Assembly: GCA_030648675.1 (NCBI GenBank)
Contig: JAUSGV010000155.1
Location: 1-19,503, forward strand
Direction: 5' to 3'
Source of the DNA: Dehalococcoidales bacterium
Lineage (GTDB): Bacteria; Chloroflexota; Dehalococcoidia; Dehalococcoidales; UBA2162
DNA: 19,503 nucleotides
The stretch's first letter is position 1; every line of letters begins with the position of its first letter. The position numbers and the translations under genes were made by a program. Under the pieces are notes generated by a model, which saw nothing but the letters and a program-made list of their open reading frames with translations, ran no database searches and was not told the DNA's origin. Positions 7,117-13,484 of the stretch are shown piece after piece.

Positions 7117-7161
7117 GTCATTGCGAGCCATCCCGACGCGGTCGGGAGGCGTGGCAATCTC
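7117..7161. repeat. REP-like element with nested hairpins (folE/yjbQ spacer)
   Basis: Outer arms ATTGC (7120-7124) and GCAAT (7154-7158) enclose a perfect inner stem CCCGAC-GCG-GTCGGG (7132-7146). CATTGCGAGC...GGCAATCTC is a REP-like pattern I know from other bacterial genomes. It lies between convergent genes and may act as a bidirectional transcript end, but has no long U-tract. Confidence 0.6.
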
Positions 7162-7212
7162 AGTTAAAATATTGTTCGCCGTGACCCAGTCGGGTGAAGT
7201 TGAAAAGAGCCT

Positions 7213-7629
7213 TTATTCCCCCGTAACCTGCACCACAACTTCCCTTGACCGGGGCCGGTTGTCGAAATCTACCAGCACTATCTGCTGCCACGTTCCCAGC
7301 ACCAGCTTCTTGTCGTTGAACGGCACAACCAGAGAAGCCCCGAGTAACGAAGCCCGCACGTGAGAGTGTCCGTTACCGTCTTCCCAGGCACGGTTATGCT
7401 CGTAGTCAATATTTTCCGGGACGATTCGTTCCCATGCTGCTTTGAAATCAAGCAGCAGCCCTGGCTCATGTTCGATAGTTGTGATTCCTGCCGTAGAGCC
7501 GGTGACAAACACCGTGACTGAGCCTGCGAGAAGCTTTGTTTCGGTGAGAAGGCGTTCGACATGGGGAGTGATTTCGATGATGTCGTTATTACCCTTGCTT
7601 TGCAGGCTCAGTCTTCTGGTCACGATCAT
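7213..7629 (-). CDS. YjbQ/UPF0047 family protein
   Basis: This 138-aa protein belongs to the UPF0047 (YjbQ) family of small beta-rich enzymes. A member was reported to have thiamin phosphate synthase-like side activity; the physiological role remains unclear. Visible conserved residues are TGSTAGITTIEHEPG (43-57), H88 and H90 in GHSHVRASLLG, and the C-terminal LGTWQQIVLVDFD. Length matches the family (about 130-140 aa). The open frame continues up to 7680, but ATG 7629 has GAAGAGG with 6-base spacing and avoids overlapping pyrK. It is the last gene on the pyr transcript, 19 bp after pyrK; nothing in it suggests a pyrimidine role. Confidence 0.9.
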   Translation of the reverse strand: MIVTRRLSLQSKGNNDIIEITPHVERLLTETKLLAGSVTVFVTGSTAGITTIEHEPGLLLDFKAAWERIVPENIDYEHNRAWEDGNGHSHVRASLLGASLVVPFNDKKLVLGTWQQIVLVDFDNRPRSREVVVQVTGE

Positions 7630-7648
7630 CGCGGGCCTCTTCTCTGCG

Positions 7649-8455
7649 TTATAAACCCAGTTCGTCCCAGAGCACGTCATTCAACTCGAATACAGGCCCG
7701 TCGGTGCAGACTTCTTTCAACCCCTGCTTCGTCTTGACGGTGCAACCGTAGCAGATTCCCCTCCCGCACCCCATGACCACCTCCAACGAAACCTGCGTCG
7801 GTTTGCCCTTCAACAGGGTACCGCTCTGCCGGCACATGTCCTTATACATCGACATCGGCCCGCAGGAAAATATCTGGTCGGCACCGTTTATATACTCGGG
7901 AATAAGGTCGGTAACCCGGCCTTTTTTGCCCGCCGAGCCGTTTTCGGTAGCCACAGCAGTATTAATAACCGGCGGTAAAAGGTTTTTCGGATACACCTGG
8001 CCTGAAGAATGCCCTCCCTCGAGCAGCGTCACCCGGTAATTGTTTTCGATAGCCTTCTGGGCAAGAAATGCCAGCGGGGCGATGCCGATGCCTCCGGCGA
8101 TAAGCAAGAGGTTTTTTGCCTCCGGCATGATGGAAAAACCGTTGCCCAGCGGCCCCAAAACATCGATTTTGTCCTTCGCCTTTCGGCTCGCCAGCCAAGT
8201 CGTTCCTTGTCCCCCTTCCCACACGCTGAATAGGATGGCAATGTTGTCGCCCTGCACCCAATGGACGCTGAACGGGCGCGGCAGCAGGGTTTCGCCGCAT
8301 TTTATCGTGACGAACTGCCCCGGTTTCGCCTCGCGGGCTATTTCCGGGCATTTTAATAAAAGCAGGGAGATATGCGAAATCGTTCGTCCCTGGGAGCGGT
8401 ATCGGCTGCCGGGCAAAACTGTAGTCGCAACTACGGTTGCTTTAACTTGGTTCAA
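7649..8455 (-). CDS. pyrK: Dihydroorotate dehydrogenase B, electron-transfer subunit
   Basis: PyrK passes electrons from the FMN-containing PyrD subunit through a [2Fe-2S] cluster and FAD to NAD+. The 268-aa protein shows the FAD-binding RPFS (60-63), the NAD-binding GGIGIAPL (121-128), CGP (198-200) and the cluster cysteines C230, C235, C238 and C250 (GCGRGICYGC, then VCTDGP). The start is TTG 8455: it overlaps the carB stop as TTGA, and AAGGAG lies 5 bases upstream, so coupling to carB is likely. The catalytic partner pyrD, often next to pyrK, is not in the window; the other side of the gene is yjbQ. Confidence 0.94.
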   Translation of the reverse strand: MNQVKATVVATTVLPGSRYRSQGRTISHISLLLLKCPEIAREAKPGQFVTIKCGETLLPRPFSVHWVQGDNIAILFSVWEGGQGTTWLASRKAKDKIDVLGPLGNGFSIMPEAKNLLLIAGGIGIAPLAFLAQKAIENNYRVTLLEGGHSSGQVYPKNLLPPVINTAVATENGSAGKKGRVTDLIPEYINGADQIFSCGPMSMYKDMCRQSGTLLKGKPTQVSLEVVMGCGRGICYGCTVKTKQGLKEVCTDGPVFELNDVLWDELGL

Positions 8456-11400
8456 TGCGGCTCCTTGTTGCGGTAGTCAGGCAGGGGCTGCGCGTTATAG
8501 GCGTGGCGGCCGTTGGTCAGGGCGTCGGCAACTGCACGCGCGGTATCAAGTGAGGTATAGCACGGGATGCGTTTCTCCGCCGCGGCCCGGCGGATATTGA
8601 AACCGTCGCGGAATGGAACGCTGCCGCCGGTAATGGTATTCACCACTCCGTTGACCGTACCGTCGAGAACGACGTCGATTACGTTGGGATGCCCCTCGTT
8701 CAACTTCTTCGTGATAGTGGTCACGGGTAATTTCGCGGCGGAGATCATCGCCGCCGTACCCTCGGTAGCATAGACTTTGTAGCCGATCGAGACGAATTTG
8801 CGTATTATCGGCAGAGCCTCCGGTTTGTCCCTGTCCGCCACGCTGAAAAGCACCGCCCCTTTCGCCGGCAGCATTAGTCCGGCGGCGAGCAATGCTTTGG
8901 TCAGGGCGTTGTCGAACGTGTAATCGATTCCCATGACCTCGCCCGTCGACTTCATTTCCGGGCCGAGATAGGTATCGACGCCGAGCAGTTTCGACATCGA
9001 AAACACCGGGGCTTTGATCGCCACCAGGTTTTGCTTTTTATACAGTCCCATATGGTAGCCCTGTTGCTTGAGGCTTTGCCCCAGCATTACCCTAGTCGCT
9101 ATTTTAACCATGGGCACGCCCGTCACCTTGGAGATAAACGGGATGGTGCGGCTGGCACGCGGGTTCATTTCCAGGATGTAGACCTGCGAGCCGCCCGGCC
9201 CCCTCATGATATCGAACTGGATGTTCATCAAGCCGTTTATCTTGATACCCAACCCAATGCGGATAGTATAATCGACGATCGTGTCGATTTCCGCTGCCGT
9301 TAAGTCTACCCCAGGATACACCGCCATCGAGTCGCCGCTGTGCACCCCCGCCCTCTCGATATGCTGCATGATGCCGGGAATGAAGACGGTTTCCCCGTCC
9401 CCGACCGCATCTACCTCGCATTCCTTGCCTTCGAGGTATTTGTCTATCAATACCGGGTGCTTCGTATCCAACTCGATCGCCAGGTTCATGTAGCGGACAA
9501 GTTCGGTGGCGTCGTGGACGATTTCCATCGCCCGCCCGCCGAGAACGTAACTGGGCCTGATCAGTACCGGATAGCCGATTCGCTTTGCGGTATTGAGCGC
9601 CTGTTCGATAGTGGTGACTCCGGCTCCCGGCGGTTGGGGAATGCCGAGCCGGCTGAGGAAATTCTCGAATCTCCCGCGGTCGCTGGCCAGGTCTATCGTG
9701 TCGGCACTGGAGCCGATTAACGGCAATCCGGCCCGCGATAAAGGCTGGGAGAGATTGATCGCTGTCTGCCCGCCGAACTGCACGATGGAAGGAGGCACGG
9801 CAGTCGTCCCCTCGTTTTCCAGGATGTCCCGCAGGCTTTCCTCATCGAGGGCTTCGAAGTAGAGCCGGCTGGAAGTATCGAAATCGGTGGATACGGTTTC
9901 CGGATTGGAGTTCACCATGATGCTGTTGTAGCCGGCTTCCTGCAATGCCCAGGCGGAGTGGACGGAGCAGTAATCGAACTCTATCCCCTGGGCTATCCTT
10001 ATCGGTCCGCTGCCGATGACCACCGCGCTTTTGCCTTTGAGGGCTATCGCTTCATTTTCCTGCTCGTAGGTGCTGTAGAAATAAGGCGTGGCCGCATCGA
10101 ACTCGGCGGCGCAGGTATCCACCATTTTGTAGACCGGGCGGATGTTCCACTCGAGGCGTTGCTGCCTTACCTGCTCGGTTAGTCTGTCGGCCAGCGTGCC
10201 GATCATCTCGTCGGAAAATCCGAGCCGTTTTGCCTGCCTCATCAGGTCGGGCGTGAGCGGCTGCGACAACAGCTCCTTTTCCATGGCGACGATGTTCTGC
10301 ATTTTGTTGATGAACCATACGTCGATATTGGTCTTTTTGGCTATTTCCCCGGGTTTAATGCCGCGCCGCAGCGCCGCCATTATCGCCCAGAGTCGAATGT
10401 CGGTCGGCTCCAGCGGATATGTATTGATATCATTGCCTCGCTCCCACTTCAGGTCTTCCCAGAGTAACGACTTTTTCCCGAACTCGAGGGAACGTACCGC
10501 TTTCTGTAACGCGGCTTCGAAAGTGCGGTCGATGGCCATGACCTCGCCGGTGGCCTTCATCTGAGTGCCGATAATGCGGTCGCCCGAAGCGAATTTGTCG
10601 AACGGCCAGCGCGGTATCTTCACCACCACGTAGTCGAGCGCCGGCTCGAAAGAGGCTATCGTCTTTCCCGTAACGGCGTTGGGGATCTCGTCCAGGTGTT
10701 TGCCCGCGGCGATCTTTGCCGCCACGCGGGCGATAGGGTAGCCGGTAGCTTTACTGGCGAGCGCCGAACTGCGGCTTACTCTCGGATTGACCTCGATAAC
10801 GAAATATCTTTCGCTCTTGGGATCGAGTCCGTATTGGACGTTGCAGCCGCCCTCTATGCCCAGGGCACGGATGATCTTCAAGCTGGCCGTGCGCAGCATT
10901 TGATACTCTTTGTTGGTCAGCGTCTGGCTGGGAGCGACGACGATGCTGTCGCCGGTATGTACGCCCATCGGGTCGAGGTTTTCCATGTTGCAGACCGTGA
11001 TGCAGTTGTCTGCGGCGTCGCGCATTACCTCGTATTCGATTTCTTTCCAACCCGCGAGCGATTGCTCAACCAGCACCTGGTGGGTCGGACTGGCCGCAAG
11101 CCCGTTCGTGGTGATTGCTTCCAGTTCCTCCCACGTATGGGCCATGCCTCCGCCGGTTCCGCCCAGGGTGAAGGATGGGCGAATAATGACCGGAAGTCCG
11201 ATCTTCCGGGTAATTTTCTTCGCTTCCTCAAGGCTGGTCACCGTCGCGCTTGGCGGCACGGGTTCTCCGATGCTGATGAGAAGCTGCTTGAAAAGTTCTC
11301 TGTCTTCCGCCGTGCGTATCGTTTCTATCGGCGTTCCCAGCGTCTTAACGTTATATTTGTCCAGCACCCCGGCGTTTGCCAGCTCCACGGCAAGGTTAAG

Positions 11401-11679
11401 CCCCGTCTGACCGCCCAGAGTGGGTAAAAGGCCGTCCGGACGTTCCCTCTCGATAATTCGGGTGATCATTTCTACAGTCAGCGGTTCGATATAGACAGTA
11501 TCGGCGATACCTTCGTCGGTCATAATGGTGGCCGGGTTGGAGTTAACCAGTACGGATTTGACGCCTTCTTCACGCATCGCCTTGCATGCCTGCGTTCCGG
11601 CATAGTCGAACTCCGCCGCCTGCCCGATGACAATCGGCCCGCTGCCGATGATTAACACTTTAGTGGGTTTGGTGGTCAA
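8452..11679 (-). CDS. carB: Carbamoyl-phosphate synthase, large subunit
   Basis: CarB makes carbamoyl phosphate from bicarbonate, two ATP and the ammonia channelled from CarA. At 1075 aa it matches the E. coli length (1073). The two homologous ATP-grasp halves are evident: GSGPIVIGQAAEFDYAG near residue 12 and GSGPIRIAQGIEFDY near 560. Between them lies the oligomerisation domain, and from about 930 the C-terminal MGS-like allosteric domain (GAVLFSVADRDK, ATEGTAAM). The start is TTG 11679, directly after the TAA of the upstream gene; its Shine-Dalgarno GAAGAGG lies inside that gene's last codons. In this operon carB is separated from carA by about 1.8 kb of extra genes. Confidence 0.98.
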   Translation of the reverse strand: MTTKPTKVLIIGSGPIVIGQAAEFDYAGTQACKAMREEGVKSVLVNSNPATIMTDEGIADTVYIEPLTVEMITRIIERERPDGLLPTLGGQTGLNLAVELANAGVLDKYNVKTLGTPIETIRTAEDRELFKQLLISIGEPVPPSATVTSLEEAKKITRKIGLPVIIRPSFTLGGTGGGMAHTWEELEAITTNGLAASPTHQVLVEQSLAGWKEIEYEVMRDAADNCITVCNMENLDPMGVHTGDSIVVAPSQTLTNKEYQMLRTASLKIIRALGIEGGCNVQYGLDPKSERYFVIEVNPRVSRSSALASKATGYPIARVAAKIAAGKHLDEIPNAVTGKTIASFEPALDYVVVKIPRWPFDKFASGDRIIGTQMKATGEVMAIDRTFEAALQKAVRSLEFGKKSLLWEDLKWERGNDINTYPLEPTDIRLWAIMAALRRGIKPGEIAKKTNIDVWFINKMQNIVAMEKELLSQPLTPDLMRQAKRLGFSDEMIGTLADRLTEQVRQQRLEWNIRPVYKMVDTCAAEFDAATPYFYSTYEQENEAIALKGKSAVVIGSGPIRIAQGIEFDYCSVHSAWALQEAGYNSIMVNSNPETVSTDFDTSSRLYFEALDEESLRDILENEGTTAVPPSIVQFGGQTAINLSQPLSRAGLPLIGSSADTIDLASDRGRFENFLSRLGIPQPPGAGVTTIEQALNTAKRIGYPVLIRPSYVLGGRAMEIVHDATELVRYMNLAIELDTKHPVLIDKYLEGKECEVDAVGDGETVFIPGIMQHIERAGVHSGDSMAVYPGVDLTAAEIDTIVDYTIRIGLGIKINGLMNIQFDIMRGPGGSQVYILEMNPRASRTIPFISKVTGVPMVKIATRVMLGQSLKQQGYHMGLYKKQNLVAIKAPVFSMSKLLGVDTYLGPEMKSTGEVMGIDYTFDNALTKALLAAGLMLPAKGAVLFSVADRDKPEALPIIRKFVSIGYKVYATEGTAAMISAAKLPVTTITKKLNEGHPNVIDVVLDGTVNGVVNTITGGSVPFRDGFNIRRAAAEKRIPCYTSLDTARAVADALTNGRHAYNAQPLPDYRNKEPH

Positions 11680-12420
11680 TTAAGCCTCTTCAACATTCCA
11701 AAAAGAGATAGTTTGCATCAATACACTTGCGAAACCGATCAGATGCAGAGCTACATATGGATCATTTTGAATAATATTCTCATGCGCCTTCGGGTTTCTA
11801 ATACCTTGCATCGCTCCCATGAATAAATACATAAAACCTTCCTGTTCATCTCTATCAGTCTGCGTTATTAAAGGATTAAGCTTGATCAGTGGATTACTTA
11901 GGCTGAAAGCTGTGGACATTAATCCTTTTCCATCAAGTTGACTGTTAGCTTTACGTTTGACGAGACTGTTGACCTCGACAAAAGCCCTATAAATTGCGTC
12001 TCGATAATGCCCATCTCTAAATAGTTCCCTGCTCGCTTCAACTGCTTTTGTATGAAATTTCATTGCGTCGAATAATTGGACAGGTGATTTAATCATATCT
12101 TTTGGTTCTTCTGGAGCCGTTTCAATCCCCAATCTCTCATATTTTTGTATTATTGATAGGATGGCGGTTTTGCGCATCTTTAACTCATCAAGATACTCTC
12201 TTTTCTCAGCGCTGCGGTCACGACTGCTTGTACGGTAAGCTACCCGAGCGTCTGCAAACCTTTTATATTCAACGGAATCACGATTGAAGACATTCTCCAA
12301 TACGTCTTCAATACCATTACACCACACAGGGTAGTCGCTATTGTCGTAAGGTAATTGTTCAAGAGGAGGAATTCTTTCCAATTGTTCCCTTAAAAATTGG
12401 ATTGCTTCTTTCTTATCCAT
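11680..12420 (-). CDS. TIGR02391/Ymh-type protein with HEPN-like RNPKAH motif
   Basis: This 246-aa protein is of unknown function. The C-terminal part (about 115-240) resembles the TIGR02391 (Ymh) family: LFRDGHYRDAIYRAFVEV, then KGLMSTAF, DEQEGFMYLFMGA and GIRNPKAH. The RNPKAH segment (R208, H213) fits the R-x4-H pattern of HEPN-superfamily RNases, so an RNA-cleaving or toxin-like role is possible but unproven. The N-terminal 98 residues form a separate domain with a paralogue at 13174-13464 (22 of 58 ungapped identities). Composition is A+T-rich (about 40% G+C in two 60-base samples) against 48-63% in carB, suggesting transfer. ATG 12420 follows GGAG. The stop abuts the carB start and its last codons carry carB's ribosome-binding site. 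Confidence 0.7.
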   Translation of the reverse strand: MDKKEAIQFLREQLERIPPLEQLPYDNSDYPVWCNGIEDVLENVFNRDSVEYKRFADARVAYRTSSRDRSAEKREYLDELKMRKTAILSIIQKYERLGIETAPEEPKDMIKSPVQLFDAMKFHTKAVEASRELFRDGHYRDAIYRAFVEVNSLVKRKANSQLDGKGLMSTAFSLSNPLIKLNPLITQTDRDEQEGFMYLFMGAMQGIRNPKAHENIIQNDPYVALHLIGFASVLMQTISFWNVEEA

Positions 12421-12450
12421 CTTTCTCCTACCCCCTTTGCTTCTGATTAA

Positions 12451-12592
12451 ATCCCTCTCATTCTCCCTTTACTAAAGGGAGAGGTTTTATTTCTCCTTTA
12501 CGGAGGGATGCACCTTTTCCCCCTTTCGCAAAGGGGGATTAAGGGGGATTTTCGCTGTCTCCCTCTTTCGTAAAGAGGGACTAAGGGAGATT
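12451..12592. repeat. Palindromic repeat cluster downstream of the DUF559 gene
   Basis: Palindromes in a row are TCTCCCTTTA-C-TAAAGGGAGA (12462-12482, perfect), a degenerate CTCC/GGAG unit at about 12491-12508, CCCCCTTT-CGC-AAAGGGGG (12519-12537) and CCCTCTTT-CGT-AAAGAGGG (12561-12579). The last two are followed by a GGGGATTAAGGGGGATT or GGGACTAAGGGAGATTT tail. The part above 12487 is read as protein at the C-terminus of the DUF559 frame. Confidence 0.85.
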
Positions 12593-13113
12593 TCTTCTCC
12601 TAAATTCTCCAATATTCTCCCCACTACTCCTTCGATATTCGTCAGCACGTCAATATTGGTAAACCTGAGCACTTTTAGTCCTACGGTTCTCAGGTAGTTG
12701 TCTCTAATTTGATCTTGACGGCACGCATTAGTGTCGAAATGCTGCCCGCCATCAACTTCAACAACCAGTTTTGCTTTCGGACAATAGAAGTCGACTATGT
12801 ATCTGCCGATGGGCTTCTGGCGATAGAAACGATATTCGTTCAATTGGTTCATTCTTATTCTTGCCCATAGGCGCCTTTCAGCATCGGTCATATTTACCCG
12901 AAGCTGTTGGGCTTGCTGTTTTAGGTTACCGCGATAAGGCAGAATTAGCTTTGTTTCCAAAATCCCTCTTAATCTCCCTTTACAAAAGGGAGAGATTTCC
13001 CTCGTTCGCAAAGAGGGATTAAGGGAGATTTCCTTAGTCTCCAATTTTCGTAAGATTCTTTTGTTGGTTACAGTTTTCACGCCTTTACCAGTTAAAGGAT
13101 TATTTGCTCGCAT
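12487..13113 (-). CDS. DUF559 (endonuclease-like) protein embedded in palindromic repeats
   Basis: The core (residues about 58-172) is a DUF559 domain, related to Vsr/PD-(D/E)XK-type nucleases: NMTDAERRLWARIR, GRYIVDFYCPKAKLVVEVDG with candidate catalytic D108, E119 and D121, then GQHFD and a C-terminal VLRFTNIDVL. I know no established substrate. Residues about 27-56 and 173-208 are translations of the flanking palindromic repeats (SLNPSLR, IPLNPPLRKGE), so the native protein may be only about 115-155 aa. ATG 13113 lacks a clear ribosome-binding site; TTG 12960 (METKLILPYRGN) begins where family proteins usually begin and has AGAGGG 3 bases upstream. It lies in the carA-carB island with a short CCTTTA/TAAAGG hairpin (13082-13098) inside its 5' end. 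Confidence 0.7.
   Translation of the reverse strand: MRANNPLTGKGVKTVTNKRILRKLETKEISLNPSLRTREISPFCKGRLRGILETKLILPYRGNLKQQAQQLRVNMTDAERRLWARIRMNQLNEYRFYRQKPIGRYIVDFYCPKAKLVVEVDGGQHFDTNACRQDQIRDNYLRTVGLKVLRFTNIDVLTNIEGVVGRILENLGEEISLSPSLRKRETAKIPLNPPLRKGEKVHPSVKEK
12962..13032. repeat. Palindromic repeat pair upstream of the DUF559 core
   Basis: Two adjacent hairpins, TCTCCCTTT-ACA-AAAGGGAGA (12973-12993, perfect) and CCCTCGTT-CGC-AAAGAGGG (12999-13017, one mismatch), sit inside larger arms (AATCCCTCTTAATC and GATTAAGGGAGATT). The result is a compound palindrome of about 70 bp, like paired REP units. The minus strand is open and encodes part of the DUF559 frame. Confidence 0.85.
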
Positions 13114-13123
13114 GAAGAACTAT

Positions 13124-13147
13124 GGAGTTTCTCTTTGAAGAAGCTCC
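13124..13147. other. Hairpin between the 96-aa gene and the DUF559 frame
   Basis: GGAGTTTCT (13124-13132) pairs with AGAAGCTCC (13139-13147) with one G-U pair around loop CTTTGA. There is no U-tract, so it is not a classical terminator. It could be a processing or stabilising structure or a repeat relic. Confidence 0.4.
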
Positions 13148-13173
13148 CTCCGATTCACTATTCATCGTTCCCG

Positions 13174-13464
13174 TTAACTCATCTCCGCTCTTTGAATGAG
13201 CGTATTTAAAGCACCCTCGTGCATTTCCAGCACATAGGTATAGCTCTGCTGCCGTCCCAGCTCGGTGTCAACCTTGAAGAACTTGCCCGGGGCGTCTTCG
13301 AAGCGTTTGTATTGCGGCGAATCGCTTCCGTAGATATCTGTCAGCGTTTTCAGCACCCCGTTTTCCCATTGCGAAAACTCGCCGTTCGCATAATTCAGCT
13401 TTCTCAGCCCCGGTACGTCCGCCAGGTGCTTTTTTAGTAGGGCCACGATTTCTTGCTTGTTCAA
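13174..13464 (-). CDS. 96-aa orphan domain, paralogous to the N-terminus of the HEPN-like protein
   Basis: Function unknown. The whole 96-aa protein aligns without gaps to residues 1-58 and beyond of the protein at 11680-12420: shared NG after W33, DS at 48-49 and YKRF at 52-55, with 22 identities in the first 58. It lacks the C-terminal TIGR02391/HEPN-like part. The start is TTG 13464, supported by GGAGAGGAG with about 6-base spacing, 20 bp after the carA stop. Sampled composition (57% G+C in one 60-base line) is host-like, unlike its A+T-rich paralogue. It may be a free-standing partner or regulatory domain, or the remnant of a full-length gene truncated when the repeat/DUF559 segment entered. 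Confidence 0.75.
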   Translation of the reverse strand: MNKQEIVALLKKHLADVPGLRKLNYANGEFSQWENGVLKTLTDIYGSDSPQYKRFEDAPGKFFKVDTELGRQQSYTYVLEMHEGALNTLIQRAEMS

Positions 13465-13484
13465 CTGAAACTCCTCTCCTTCCT

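Noticed and set aside
7630..7680. Upstream extension of yjbQ into pyrK
   Set aside because: ATG 7629 has a good ribosome site and fits UPF0047 length; the extra 17 residues are not typical of the family.
12451..13032. CRISPR array
   Set aside because: The repeats are palindromes of variable spacing without unique, equal-length spacers, and no cas genes are nearby.
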